Assembly: GCA_028710605.1 (NCBI GenBank)
Contig: JAQTTU010000002.1
Coordinates: 186,001-250,000, forward strand
Length of the DNA: 64,000 nt
DNA from: Sideroxydans sp.
Lineage (GTDB): Bacteria > Pseudomonadota > Gammaproteobacteria > Burkholderiales > Gallionellaceae
Reading direction: 5' to 3'
Numbering within the stretch: the first letter of the stretch is position 1; every line of letters starts with the position of its first letter. Positions 17,742-26,926 of this stretch are shown in pieces. A program made the position numbers and the translations under genes. Below the pieces are notes generated by a model, which was given only the letters and a program-made list of their open reading frames with translations, was not told the DNA's origin and ran no database searches.

Positions 17742-18008
17742 TCACAAAGGTGCAATCTTGTAGGGGCTTTCGCCGCTCGCGGCAATCTCCCAGTCGGCCA
17801 TCAACTCATCCCGATGCAACTCTATCCAGGCCTGAACCAGACGCAACTGTTTGCGCGGCAACTTGCCGGAAAGAATTTCGCCATCTTCGATAGCGATGGA
17901 TGCCTCAAACTCCGCGTACTTGGCATGCAGGTGCGGCAGATTGTGGTGCTGATTGTCGATTAAATACAGCCGGATGATGATCCCGTAAAACATGGAGATG
18001 ATTGGCAT
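17742..18008 (-). CDS. DUF4160 family protein
   Basis: An 88-residue protein with the DUF4160 pattern: MPIISMFYGIIIRLYL, then HHNLPHLHAKYAEFEASI with its conserved PHxHA. It is the first gene of a two-gene unit with DUF2442. The conserved histidines might bind metal or act in catalysis, but no activity is established. It lies in an accessory patch with a toxin-antitoxin pair and a TIR-like gene. Confidence 0.9.
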   Translation of the reverse strand: MPIISMFYGIIIRLYLIDNQHHNLPHLHAKYAEFEASIAIEDGEILSGKLPRKQLRLVQAWIELHRDELMADWEIAASGESPYKIAPL

Positions 18009-18096
18009 AGAAGGCCTCCAACTGCATGACGTTTAACTACTGCGGTCTTACTCTAAGTCAATTCGAGTCTGACCCTATTTTTCTATTTTTCTCAGG

Positions 18097-18861
18097 CTAA
18101 AAGGGGATTTCTGGTTCATCTTTGTTGGGACGCTTGAGTACAAACTGCTGCTTATTCTCAAGAATCCATTGCCATCCTGTCTCAGAAAGGGAATAACCAG
18201 TGTAGTTTTCGCCTTCGTAGTCTCTGTAGTTACCAGTTTCAATCATGCCCTTATCGCTTAACGTTTTTAGGGCGATTGTTGTAGCTAGCTTTGTAAGGCC
18301 GTAGTTCTCCATGTCTCGGCGGATTTGATAGATGGCTGCGACATCTTCGGTTGTATCGATATTTTCGCCGATTGCCGCCAAGGCCATTACCTCGTGTTGA
18401 TCAAGACCTTCAATCTTTTTCAACTTCGACATATCTGAAATTGTCGATAGTGTTTCGGCTTTTTGTAGCAACGCCTTAATTCGCTTAATGATGTTCTGGC
18501 GAAGGACATCGAAATCTCTTGGAGCTCCGGTGCTGTAACGAATAATGCTTCGATGTTGAACATCGAACGGGAACTTTGATTGCCGTTGATCCGAACAGAC
18601 GAGCACAACGTCTTTGAATGACGCAATTGCAAAACCGAGTTCGAACCAAACGTTTGGATTGTCGAGACTGATGTCAGCCAAGCAAAGACGAGAATCTCGA
18701 ATTCCGCTCTCGATGTCTTGGATGGGAATGCTGACTTTGGGGTCTTGGTCGACACGATACGGCTCCAGCCCTGCATCTCGAATTGCCGGAGCGAATATGT
18801 CTTCGAAGCGGCTGTCGAAAACCCCTCCGTCAAATGGTTGCATTACAAAACATCGATCCAT
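18097..18861 (-). CDS. TIR-like / nucleoside 2-deoxyribosyltransferase-like domain protein with winged-helix tail
   Basis: A 254-residue protein with a strong AAAGGAGC ribosome site. Residues 1-125 form a Rossmann-like alpha/beta domain: FVMQPFDGGVFDSRFEDIF, then an Asp-rich stretch (YRVDQDP), a central glutamate context (IQDIESGIRDSRLCLADIS) and DNPNVWFELGFAIAS. The ADIS...NPNVWFELG pattern is typical of the nucleoside 2-deoxyribosyltransferase/TIR-related superfamily used in several antiphage NADases. Residues 140-240 look like a winged helix (YGLTKLATTIALKTLSDKGM). Base use is more AT-rich than in the neighbours, suggesting transfer. No partner gene is adjacent, so it may be stand-alone. 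NAD or nucleotide cleavage is inference. Confidence 0.65.
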   Translation of the reverse strand: MDRCFVMQPFDGGVFDSRFEDIFAPAIRDAGLEPYRVDQDPKVSIPIQDIESGIRDSRLCLADISLDNPNVWFELGFAIASFKDVVLVCSDQRQSKFPFDVQHRSIIRYSTGAPRDFDVLRQNIIKRIKALLQKAETLSTISDMSKLKKIEGLDQHEVMALAAIGENIDTTEDVAAIYQIRRDMENYGLTKLATTIALKTLSDKGMIETGNYRDYEGENYTGYSLSETGWQWILENKQQFVLKRPNKDEPEIPF

Positions 18862-18995
18862 TAGTGCTCCTTTGCATGTGCGACTTCAGTAGATGCCCAC
18901 CGTGAAGTAGGCACCCTAAAAACCGCCAAAATATACATCTTTATGGAGTCTATTCTGGCGCTCTTTACAAAATGCCTTGTTCTAATTGAGCCCGC

Positions 18996-19074
18996 GTAGG
19001 GCGCAATAACCAACGGGCATTGCGCCGGATTTAAATTTCAAAGGTGCAATGCGCTTCGCTTATTGCACCCTACC
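18996..19074. repeat. Imperfect inverted repeat GTAGGGCGCAATAA / TTATTGCACCCTAC
   Basis: The arms at about 18996-19010 and 19060-19074 face each other, with a second inner pair of GCAAT-rich segments. It sits downstream of pyrC and upstream of the TIR-like gene. The rest of the 18862-19078 gap shows nothing clear. Confidence 0.65.
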
Positions 19075-19078
19075 TCAT

Positions 19079-20110
19079 CTATACCAACTTCCACTTCATA
19101 ATCTCCCCCGCCCGCAGCGGCACCAGTTGATGCTCGCCGAATCCAACTGACGCAGGCATTTGCCACTCTTCGCGCTTCAGCGTGATGGTGTCTGTGTTAC
19201 GCGGCAAGCCGTAGTAATCCGCGCCATAAAAGCTGGCGAACCCCTCCAATTTCTCCAGCGCGCCCGCTGCTTCAAACGCTTCGGCATACAGTTCGATGGC
19301 GCTGTGCGCGCTGTAGCAACCGGCGCAGCCGCAGGCGTTTTCTTTGGTGTGTTGGGCGTGCGGGGCGCTGTCGGTGCCGAGGAAGAATTTTTTGTTGCCG
19401 CTGGTGGCGGCTTTGATTAACGCTTCGCGGTGAGTTTCGCGTTTGAGTATCGGCAGGCAATAGTAGTGCGGGCGGATGCCGCCGACCAGCATGGCGTTGC
19501 GGTTGTACAGCAGGTGTTGCGGGGTGAGCGTGGCGGCGATGGTGGCGGGGGCGCTGGTGACGAATTGCGCGGCTTCGCTGGTGGTGATGTGTTCGAACAC
19601 CACGCGCAGCTCGGGCAGGTCTTTCAGCAGCGGTTGCAGCACGCGTTCGATGAATACGGCTTCGCGGTCGAAAATGTCGATGTCGTTGCCCGTCACTTCG
19701 CCGTGCACCAGCAGCGGCATGCCGCAGCGTTGCATTTCTTCCAGCGCGGCGTAGGTCTTGCGCAGGTCGGTCACGCCCGCGTCGGAGTTGGTGGTCGCGC
19801 CCGCCGGGTACAGCTTTACCGCATGCACTGCGCCGCTGGCTTTGGCTTGGCGAATTTCTTCCGCACTGGTGTTGTCGGTGAGGTATAGCGTCATCAGCGG
19901 TTCGAACTTCAAACCTGCCGGCAACGCGGCGAGGATGCGCGCCTTGTATTCCAGCGCTTGCGCGGTGGTGGTGACGGGCGGTCTGAGGTTGGGCATGACG
20001 ATGGCGCGGGCGAATTGGCGCGCGGTGTCGGGCAGCACGGATTGCATCAGCGTGCCATCGCGCAGGTGCAGATGCCAGTCGTCGGGGCGGGTGAGGGTGA
20101 GTGTATTCAT
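19079..20110 (-). CDS. pyrC: Dihydroorotase PyrC
   Basis: A 343-residue amidohydrolase (class II dihydroorotase). Zinc ligands and active-site residues are visible: DWHLHLRDG near the start, the carboxylated lysine in [13 protein letters not shown], histidines in LVHGEVTG and FEHITT, and the catalytic aspartate in LGTDSAPH. It closes carbamoyl-aspartate to dihydroorotate in pyrimidine synthesis. The start is the ATG at 20110 ([12 protein letters not shown]), as in homologues; an upstream extension adds 17 unlikely residues. Confidence 0.96.
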   Translation of the reverse strand: MNTLTLTRPDDWHLHLRDGTLMQSVLPDTARQFARAIVMPNLRPPVTTTAQALEYKARILAALPAGLKFEPLMTLYLTDNTSAEEIRQAKASGAVHAVKLYPAGATTNSDAGVTDLRKTYAALEEMQRCGMPLLVHGEVTGNDIDIFDREAVFIERVLQPLLKDLPELRVVFEHITTSEAAQFVTSAPATIAATLTPQHLLYNRNAMLVGGIRPHYYCLPILKRETHREALIKAATSGNKKFFLGTDSAPHAQHTKENACGCAGCYSAHSAIELYAEAFEAAGALEKLEGFASFYGADYYGLPRNTDTITLKREEWQMPASVGFGEHQLVPLRAGEIMKWKLV

Positions 20111-20167
20111 GCGCGGTATTTTAGCAGTTGGCGGGGGGAGGTATTGAATACGAAAAATCAACTAAGC

Positions 20168-20293
20168 CGTCATTCCGGCGCAGGCCGGAATCCAGTTGAT
20201 TAAACAAGCCCGCGTAGCGGTACAACTTCTTTTAATCTGTCCGCTTCGCGGAATGTTTGTTTCTGCTGGATTCCGGCCTGCGCCGGAATGACG
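20168..20293. repeat. Inverted repeat GTCATTCCGGCGCAGGCCGG
   Basis: Left arm 20168-20196 and right arm 20264-20293 are near-perfect inverted copies around about 67 bases. Each arm also contains its own hairpin (CCGGCGCAGGCCGG). This widespread element type fills the gap between flavodoxin and pyrC. Confidence 0.85.
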
Positions 20294-20302
20294 TGGCTTT
20301 TG

Positions 20303-20896
20303 TTAATCGATGAACTTGCTAAACGTATCTTCCTTCCTGCTTCCTGCGACCCATTGCTCGGCCACTTCGGCCACGCGCTGGCCGAACTGTTTGGCGGTTT
20401 CCAGATCGCCGGGCAACATTTCGGCGGGTGAAGCATCCGAGGGCGTGGTGGACATCGCGCCGCAGAATGAGCCGACGTAGTTCACGTCGTTGCGCTGTGA
20501 CGCTTTGCTGTTGGACGGCATCATGCCGGTGCCCGCCCAGATCATACCGTGCTGCATGGCAAGGGTGAACAGGTAATGCAGTGATGAAAGTTTGTCGCCG
20601 TTCATGGTGGAGGAGTTGGTGAAACCGGCGGCGATTTTGTTTTTCCATTTCTGGCCGGACCACGGTTTGGACGAAGCATCGGCGAATTTTTTGAACTGCC
20701 AGCTCACCATGCCCATGTAGGTGGGCGAGCCCATGATGATGGCATCCGCCGCATCCAGCGCCGCCCACTCGCTCTCGGTGAGATTGCCTTCGGAGTTGAT
20801 CGCAATGTGCACCGCACCCGCGCCCGTCGCAACCGCTTCTGCCAGCCTGGCGGTATGGCCGTACCCGCTGTGATAAACCACGATGATGTTTGCCAT
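20303..20896 (-). CDS. Flavodoxin-like NAD(P)H-quinone oxidoreductase family protein
   Basis: A 197-residue flavodoxin-fold protein. The FMN phosphate loop is at the start (IIVVYHSGYGHTARLA), and later loops are SPTYMGMVSWQFKKF and GFTNSSTMNGDK, a pattern shared with WrbA-type quinone reductases. No signal peptide. It probably reduces quinones or serves as an FMN redox protein. It is a single gene; the exact substrate is unknown. Confidence 0.88.
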   Translation of the reverse strand: MANIIVVYHSGYGHTARLAEAVATGAGAVHIAINSEGNLTESEWAALDAADAIIMGSPTYMGMVSWQFKKFADASSKPWSGQKWKNKIAAGFTNSSTMNGDKLSSLHYLFTLAMQHGMIWAGTGMMPSNSKASQRNDVNYVGSFCGAMSTTPSDASPAEMLPGDLETAKQFGQRVAEVAEQWVAGSRKEDTFSKFID

Positions 20897-20971
20897 GATG
20901 TTCTCCCTTCGGTGAATGATGCATGAAGCGTAACACTTTGGCGGTATATGGCAACCCTGCGCGTGCTCCGA

Positions 20972-21838
20972 TTATTCCGCCGCCGCTTTCAACGCTAGCG
21001 CGCGCTGGTACAACTCGTTCTTGCCCGCGCCGGTGATCTTTACCGCCAGTTGCACGGCCTGTTTCAGCGGCAGTTCTTCCAGCAACAAGCCCAGCGTGCG
21101 CTCGACTTCGGCATCCAGACCTTCATGCGGCAGTGCGCCGGAAATCAGCAGCACGAACTCGCCGCGCTGGTTGTTGGGATCGCTGTGCAGCCAGTCCATC
21201 GCCTCGCCCAGTTTGCAGCGGTGGATGCTCTCGAACAGTTTGGTAATCTCGCGTGCAAACACGATCTCGCGCTCGTCGCCGAACACGGCGTGCAAGTCTT
21301 CCGTGCATTCCAGAATGCGGTGCGGTGCTTCGTAGAACACCAGCGTGTATGGATGTTCGACCAGCGCTTGCAACGCGGTGCGCCGCGCGCCGGATTTGTT
21401 CGGTAGGAAACCGTAAAACAGAAAATGCGGTGCGGCCAAACCGGAGGCGGACAGCGCTGTTACGGCGGCGGAAGCACCAGGAATCGGAATCACGCGGAAG
21501 CCTGCGCTGCGTACTGCTTCCACCAGCACCGCGCCGGGATCGCTCACCGCAGGGGTTCCGGCATCGGTCACCAGCGCCACGCTTTGCCCTTGTTGCAACA
21601 ACGCGATGACTTTTTCCGCCGCGCCGCGCTCGTTGTGCTGGTGCAGCGCCAGCAGCCGCGCATCGCCGATGCCGTGGTGTTGCAGCAGGTGTTTGCTGTT
21701 GCGCGTGTCTTCCGCCGCAATCACATCGGCAGTGCCCAGCACTTGCAGCGCGCGCAGGGTGATGTCACTAAGATTTCCAATCGGAGTAGCGACTACATAT
21801 AATGCGCACTCTAATTGTTGTTTGGTTTCGATATGCAA
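20972..21838 (-). CDS. rsmI: RsmI, 16S rRNA 2'-O-ribose C1402 methyltransferase
   Basis: A 288-residue tetrapyrrole-methylase-fold protein with the RsmI signatures LYVVATPIGNLSDITLRA, AEDTRNSKHLL, LVTDAGTPAVSDPG and FYEAPHRI. It 2'-O-methylates C1402 of 16S rRNA. The only suitable start is a TTG at 21838, supported by AGAGG seven bases ahead. That site lies inside the 5' end of the divergent lpoA gene, so the two genes abut or overlap. Confidence 0.95.
   Translation of the reverse strand: MHIETKQQLECALYVVATPIGNLSDITLRALQVLGTADVIAAEDTRNSKHLLQHHGIGDARLLALHQHNERGAAEKVIALLQQGQSVALVTDAGTPAVSDPGAVLVEAVRSAGFRVIPIPGASAAVTALSASGLAAPHFLFYGFLPNKSGARRTALQALVEHPYTLVFYEAPHRILECTEDLHAVFGDEREIVFAREITKLFESIHRCKLGEAMDWLHSDPNNQRGEFVLLISGALPHEGLDAEVERTLGLLLEELPLKQAVQLAVKITGAGKNELYQRALALKAAAE
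21775..21803 (+). promoter_or_regulatory. Promoter of lpoA inside rsmI
   Basis: TTCCAA (21775-21780), 17 bases, then a perfect TATAAT (21798-21803). A start about 7 bases later would give a 20-30 base leader before the lpoA ATGs at 21833 and 21842. The whole promoter lies within the first codons of rsmI. Confidence 0.6.
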
Positions 21839-23074
21839 ACTATGGCCTCTGTACTGAAATTGACTCGCGGTTTATTGCTCGCCGCACTATACGTGAGCAT
21901 GTTTGGCTGCGCCACTGCGCCGACGACTCCTCCGCCCGCTGCCGCGCCCGCTCCGGTTGCCGCACCTGTTGCGCCAACACCCGAAACGCCTCCGGCAGTG
22001 GTGACCGGCGTGGTGAGTGAACCCGCACCGGTCGTGTTATCCATCACGCCCGCCGTTGAAGGGGCGACTGCCGAACCGCACATCGCGCTGATCCTGCCGC
22101 TGAAATCGCCGGTCTTCGGCAAAGCGGCGGAGGCCGTGCAACAAGGGTTTGTCGCAGCCGCAACGATGCAGAATAGCGGTTTCCCGATTCGGGTTTATCC
22201 GGCCAACGACGAGAAAATCGAAATCAAAACGCTGTACGAGCAAGCGATCAAGGCGGGGGCGGTGGCCGTGGCAGGTCCGCTCACGCGCAGCGGCGTGGCG
22301 GCTTTGGCTGAAAATCCAAACCTGATTGTGCCCACGCTGGCGCTGAACGTTGTTGATTCAAAACGCACCGATCAGTTGTATTTCTTCGGCTTGCCGCCCG
22401 AAGCGGAAGCGTCGCAGACCGCGCAACTGGCAGCCAAAGCGGGCATGCTGAACGCTACTATTGTGCGCACCGATACGACTTTGTCCAAACGCCTGTCGCA
22501 GGCGTTTGCGGAGAAATGGAAAAAAAGCGGCGGCAAGATTCAGGGCGAGATCGTCTATGCCGGAGATCCCGCACCGCTGCGCTTGCTGGACACCACGCCG
22601 GGCAATATGGTGTTCCTCGCGGCAGAAACCGATCAGGCGCGCTTGCTGCGCCCCTACATCACTACTTTGTTGCCGGTGTATGCCACCTCGCAAATCTTCG
22701 CGGGCAATTCCAACAACATGATCAATTTCGATCTGGCCGAAGTGCGCTTTGTGGAAATGCCCTGGGTGATTCAGCCCGAGCATGCGGCGGTGATGGTTTA
22801 TCCGCGCGCCAATCCGCCGCTGACGCTGGATATGGATAGACTGTATGCGTTCGGTATTGACGCTTACCGCGTGCTGCAAGTGCTTTACAGGCACAACACG
22901 ATCAATGCCCTGCCACTGGACGGGGTGACCGGCAAACTGTATCTGACCGACCATCTGCTGGAACGCGATGCCGCGCCGTCGGTGCTGCGCCAGGGGCAGG
23001 GTTACGCGCTCGACAGCAAGAATCTTCCCGCGCAATATCAGCCGCCGCCTGCGGACAGTCTGCCCAAGCCATGA
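21833..23074 (+). CDS. lpoA: LpoA-like penicillin-binding protein activator, lipoprotein
   Basis: A 413-residue protein with a lipoprotein signal (lipobox MFGC), an Ala/Pro-rich linker (about 25-75) and a periplasmic-binding-protein-like domain (IALILPLKSPVFGKAAEAVQ onward). E. coli LpoA activates PBP1A from the outer membrane; this version is shorter because the N-terminal TPR half is absent. The start may be the ATG at 21833 or at 21842. Gene order with rsmI, yraN, diaA and a BON lipoprotein matches the conserved proteobacterial locus, which supports the call. The stop overlaps yraN (ATGA). Confidence 0.88.
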   Translation: MQTMASVLKLTRGLLLAALYVSMFGCATAPTTPPPAAAPAPVAAPVAPTPETPPAVVTGVVSEPAPVVLSITPAVEGATAEPHIALILPLKSPVFGKAAEAVQQGFVAAATMQNSGFPIRVYPANDEKIEIKTLYEQAIKAGAVAVAGPLTRSGVAALAENPNLIVPTLALNVVDSKRTDQLYFFGLPPEAEASQTAQLAAKAGMLNATIVRTDTTLSKRLSQAFAEKWKKSGGKIQGEIVYAGDPAPLRLLDTTPGNMVFLAAETDQARLLRPYITTLLPVYATSQIFAGNSNNMINFDLAEVRFVEMPWVIQPEHAAVMVYPRANPPLTLDMDRLYAFGIDAYRVLQVLYRHNTINALPLDGVTGKLYLTDHLLERDAAPSVLRQGQGYALDSKNLPAQYQPPPADSLPKP

Positions 23075-23415
23075 AATCAGGCGCGCTGGCCGAACAAACA
23101 GCCGCGCGCTATTTGCAGCAGCAGGGCTTGCAGTTGGTGCAGTCCAACTACCGTTGCCGCATGGGCGAGATCGACTTGATTCTGCGCGACGGCGAGATGC
23201 TGGTGTTCGCCGAAGTGCGGCTGCGTTCACGCAGCGATTTCGGCGGCGCGGCGGCCAGCATCGACAGCCACAAACAAACCAAACTCGTGCGAGCCGCGCA
23301 ACATTACCTCTCCAGCTTGCCGCGCATTCCGCCCTGCCGTTTCGACGCGCTACTGCTGGCTTCGGCGGAAGGTAAGGACGGCATCGAGTGGATAAAGAAC
23401 GCATTCGAGCTTTAA
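23071..23415 (+). CDS. yraN: YraN family (UPF0102) nuclease-fold protein
   Basis: A 114-residue protein with the restriction-endonuclease-like core of UPF0102: GALAEQTAARYLQQQGL, then NYRCRMGEIDLILRDG, with the E-x-D and VFAEVRLR (usual E-V-K replaced by E-V-R). The catalytic lysine of related nucleases is therefore an arginine here. It is coupled to lpoA by a four-base overlap. The family has a Holliday-junction-resolvase-like fold and an uncertain role. Confidence 0.92.
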   Translation: MKSGALAEQTAARYLQQQGLQLVQSNYRCRMGEIDLILRDGEMLVFAEVRLRSRSDFGGAAASIDSHKQTKLVRAAQHYLSSLPRIPPCRFDALLLASAEGKDGIEWIKNAFEL

Positions 23416-23420
23416 GGTAG

Positions 23421-24043
<623 letters not shown>

Positions 24044-24044
<1 letters not shown>

Positions 24045-24601
24045 TGCGTAATGTATGGATATTGTCGTTGTTGATGGTGGCTGGAATGTTGGCCGGATGC
24101 GCGCAAACGGGCGGAGCAGGTTCGGCGATTCAACCCGGCGAACGGCGCACGCAAGGCACGGTGCTGGATGACCAGAACATCGAAAGCAAGGCGCAACAAC
24201 GCATTGCGGAGAAATACAAATTCAACGCGCAAGCGCATGTGACCTGCTTTAACCGCTACGCGCTGATTACCGGACAAGTGGCGAACGACGCGGCCAAGAT
24301 CGACATCGAACGCATGGTCGGCAGCATTCCACCGGTGAAAGGCATCGCCAACGAACTGGAAGTGGCAGGCGTATCCAGCAGCGGCGCGCGCAGCAGCGAC
24401 AGCGGCGTGACGGGCGATGTGCAGCGGCGCTTCCTCAGCAGCAAAGCCTTCAACCGCGACCACATCAAAGTGTTCACCGAAAACGGCGTGGTCTATCTGA
24501 TGGGCATTGTGAACCATGCCGAAGCGGATGCGGCCTCCGAAATCGCCAGCACCACGGCGGGTGTGCAGAAAGTGGTGCGCGTGTTTGAGTATATGGACTA
24601 G
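24044..24601 (+). CDS. BON-domain lipoprotein (DolP/YraP-like)
   Basis: A 185-residue secreted lipoprotein with lipobox LAGC at residues 15-18 and two BON domains (about 45-110 and 118-185). The start ATG shares a base with the diaA stop (TGATG) and has GGAGGTG at good spacing, so I use 24044 rather than the GTG at 24041. DolP maintains outer-membrane integrity in E. coli and sits at the same place in the gene order. Confidence 0.9.
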
Positions 24602-24611
24602 CCGCATTGCA

Positions 24612-24643
24612 TTTGTAGGTGCGAATAAATTCGCACCTACAAA
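24612..24643. repeat. Repeat E, TTTGTAGGTGCGAATAAATT hairpin
   Basis: A near-perfect palindrome (tttgtaggtgcgaa / ttcgcacctacaaa) 10 bases after the BON gene. It may serve as terminator. A longer copy is at 57106-57167. Confidence 0.8.
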
Positions 24644-24669
24644 CGCTTTAACAACGATATTAAATTTAC

Positions 24670-25155
24670 GTGTACCCGACTCCCGCTTTCGAAAACAAAA
24701 TCTGTACGGCGCAAGACCTCGCGGTGAAAGTCGCTGCGTTGCCGCGTCCGCTGGTGTTCACCAACGGCTGTTTCGACGTGCTGCATAGAGGTCATGTCAC
24801 TTATCTGGCGCAAGCCCGCGCGCTGGGCGCATCGCTCGTCATCGGCGTGAACAGCGATGCCTCGGTGAAGCGTCAGGGCAAAGGCGATGACCGCCCGATC
24901 AACGCCGAACAAGATAGATTGGCCGTGCTGGCCGCGCTGGAAGCCGTGAACCTGGTGGTGTTGTTTGAAGAAGACACACCGCTCAACCTCATCCTCGCCT
25001 GCCATCCCGATGTGCTGGTCAAGGGCGGCGACTGGAAACCGGCCAACATCGTCGGCAGCAAGGAAGTGCTTGGCTGGGGCGGCAGCGTCCACAGCATTCC
25101 TTTTCTGCACGAACGTTCCACCACCTCATTACTCAAGAAAATACGCTCACTATGA
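24670..25155 (+). CDS. rfaE2: RfaE2, D-glycero-beta-D-manno-heptose 1-phosphate adenylyltransferase
   Basis: A 161-residue cytidylyltransferase-like enzyme with FTNGCFDVLHRGHVTYL (HxGH motif) and VKGGDWKPANIVG. It corresponds to the C-terminal half of E. coli HldE; here the kinase half is a separate gene not in this window. It activates heptose 1-phosphate with ATP for LPS core synthesis. The start is a GTG without a clear ribosome site. The stop overlaps the next ATG (ATGA). Confidence 0.95.
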   Translation: MYPTPAFENKICTAQDLAVKVAALPRPLVFTNGCFDVLHRGHVTYLAQARALGASLVIGVNSDASVKRQGKGDDRPINAEQDRLAVLAALEAVNLVVLFEEDTPLNLILACHPDVLVKGGDWKPANIVGSKEVLGWGGSVHSIPFLHERSTTSLLKKIRSL

Positions 25156-25499
25156 TCCCAACCGAAATCACCCTGCACCAACAATCCAGAATGCTGGAGA
25201 TCGCCTTCGACGAAGGCTCGCGCTTCAAATTGCCGTTCGAGTTTTTGCGCGTGAATTCCCCCTCCGCCGAAGTGCGCGGCCACGGCCCCGGTCAGGAAAC
25301 GCTGCAAGTCGGCAAGCGCAACGTGCTGCTGGTGAATGTCGAACCGGCCGGCAGCTACGCCGTCAAACTGATCTTCGACGACGGCCACGACAGCGGTCTC
25401 TACACCTGGGAATACCTGTACGAGCTGGGCAAATATCAGGATGCGATCTGGCAGGAATATCTGAACAAACTGGAAGCAGCGGGCGCATCGCGCGATTAA
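25152..25499 (+). CDS. DUF971 domain protein
   Basis: A 115-residue protein that is a single DUF971 domain. This domain also forms the N-terminal part of gamma-butyrobetaine hydroxylases. Core segments are LEIAFDEGSRFKLPFEFLRV and FDDGHDSGLYTWEYLYELG. It is a stand-alone cytosolic protein, coupled to rfaE2 by a four-base overlap and 110 bases ahead of ubiE. Role unknown; links to Fe-S or metal handling are suspected for the family only. Confidence 0.9.
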   Translation: MIPTEITLHQQSRMLEIAFDEGSRFKLPFEFLRVNSPSAEVRGHGPGQETLQVGKRNVLLVNVEPAGSYAVKLIFDDGHDSGLYTWEYLYELGKYQDAIWQEYLNKLEAAGASRD

Positions 25500-25511
25500 C
25501 AAAACAAACCC

Positions 25512-25589
25512 TTTTGCCCGCAGATTACACAGATTAACCTAGATTAAAACCGAACCAAAATCTGCGTGAATATGTGTAATCTGCGGGGA
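25512..25589. repeat. Repeat A, inverted pair (copy 2)
   Basis: Left arm ttgcccgcagattacacag at 25514 and right arm tgtgtaatctgcgg at about 25573-25586, with only a short spacer. It lies directly upstream of ubiE, so the ubiE promoter or leader must include it. Confidence 0.88.
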
Positions 25590-25609
25590 AAAAGTTTTTG
25601 GAGAACACC

Positions 25610-26344
25610 ATGAGCAAAACCACCCATTTCGGATTCAAAACCGTCGCCGAGGAAGAGAAGGCCAAACACGTCGCGGGCGTGTTCACCTCCGTCGCCAGCA
25701 AATACGACATCATGAACGACCTCATGTCGGTCGGTCTGCACCGCGTCTGGAAACCGTTCGCCGTGGGGCTGGCCAACGTGCACGAAGGCCAGCGCGTGCT
25801 GGACGTGGCGGGCGGCTCGGGCGACATGACCAAACTGTTCCTGAAAAAAGTCGGGCGTAGCGGACAAGTCGTGCTCACCGACATCAACAACGCCATGCTG
25901 CGCGTAGGCCGCGACCGCATGATAGACGACGGCAACCCCACCCCCACCGCACAATGCGATGCCGAAAAACTGCCCTTCCCCGACAACTACTTCGACTGCG
26001 TCAGCATCGCCTTCGGCCTGCGCAACGTCACCCGCAAAGATGCCGCGTTACGCGAAATGAAGCGCGTCCTCAAACCCGGAGGCCGCGTCATCGTGCTGGA
26101 ATTTTCCAAAATCGCCAAACCGCTGGAAAAAGCCTACGACCTCTATTCCTTCAAGCTCCTCCCCAAAATGGGCGAACTCATCGCTAACGATGCCGACAGC
26201 TATCGTTATCTAGCTGAATCCATCCGCATGCATCCGGGACAGGAAGAACTGAAGCAGATGATGATTGATGCGGGGTTGGAGCGGGTGGAGTACTTCAATA
26301 TGACGGGCGGGGTGGTGGCGGTGCATAGAGGGTATAAGTTGTAA
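25610..26344 (+). CDS. ubiE: UbiE, ubiquinone/menaquinone C-methyltransferase
   Basis: A 244-residue class I methyltransferase with [15 protein letters not shown] (SAM loop), [15 protein letters not shown], and the UbiE signatures [16 protein letters not shown] and [11 protein letters not shown]. It methylates the benzoquinol ring in ubiquinone synthesis. The ATG at 25610 is used because GGAG lies 7 bases ahead; an upstream TTG would overlap that site. It is followed by a small unknown gene. Confidence 0.96.
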   Translation: MSKTTHFGFKTVAEEEKAKHVAGVFTSVASKYDIMNDLMSVGLHRVWKPFAVGLANVHEGQRVLDVAGGSGDMTKLFLKKVGRSGQVVLTDINNAMLRVGRDRMIDDGNPTPTAQCDAEKLPFPDNYFDCVSIAFGLRNVTRKDAALREMKRVLKPGGRVIVLEFSKIAKPLEKAYDLYSFKLLPKMGELIANDADSYRYLAESIRMHPGQEELKQMMIDAGLERVEYFNMTGGVVAVHRGYKL

Positions 26345-26369
26345 GCTACAGCTACTGGGAGCCTTGCCA

Positions 26370-26813
26370 ATGAATATGCGCGCTCGAATTGATGATGCGA
26401 CATTCCTCTGGAAACATGGGCACAAAGAGGGCGCATTTTTAATGGCGCTGGTTGCTATTGCTGCTACTTCACGACTGCGTTTTCCTAACCGTAAAGCTGT
26501 CAGTGATGGTGATGCCTTTGAGCAATTCTTAACTAGTGTGCGTCCCGGTCGTATTGGCGCTGAGTATCGGGGCGAAATGCATTCCGTCGAACATATTTTT
26601 TACAAATGGCTGCGTTGCGCTCTTATTCATGAAAGCGGACTACCCGAAGATATTAAGTTTATGCCAGACATTAAACCCGGCACATTTACTATTCGCGCAG
26701 GTGGTGCACCGGAATACGTATTAAAACTATCAAATGGTTGGTTCAATTATTTAATTGATGCCGTTGTTACTGCACCTGAAAACGCCGCTGTATTTTCCAA
26801 TTTGAAACGTTAA
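26370..26813 (+). CDS. Hypothetical protein, AT-rich
   Basis: A 147-residue protein that I do not recognise. No signal peptide or membrane segment is seen. GGAG lies 9 bases before the ATG at 26370. Features include [22 protein letters not shown] near the start and [22 protein letters not shown] in the middle, a pattern somewhat like HEPN-type or abortive-infection C-terminal helices, but this is weak. Codons are clearly more AT-rich than in ubiE, suggesting transfer. It is followed by a palindromic repeat. Confidence 0.65.
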   Translation: MNMRARIDDATFLWKHGHKEGAFLMALVAIAATSRLRFPNRKAVSDGDAFEQFLTSVRPGRIGAEYRGEMHSVEHIFYKWLRCALIHESGLPEDIKFMPDIKPGTFTIRAGGAPEYVLKLSNGWFNYLIDAVVTAPENAAVFSNLKR

Positions 26814-26822
26814 ACATTGCCA

Positions 26823-26896
26823 GCGTAGCCCGGATGGAATGCAATGTAATCCGGGTTGTTCTCTCCCGGATTTCGCTACGCTTCATCCGGGCTACA
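26823..26896. repeat. Palindromic repeat GTAGCCCGGATGGAATGCAA type
   Basis: Outer arms gtagcccggatg (26825) and catccgggctac (26884) enclose inner arms aatccggg and cccggatt. This is a common cruciform-type intergenic repeat, just upstream of yjdM. Confidence 0.85.
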
Positions 26897-26926
26897 TATT
26901 TTTTTAAATCATTAACAGGAATTACC

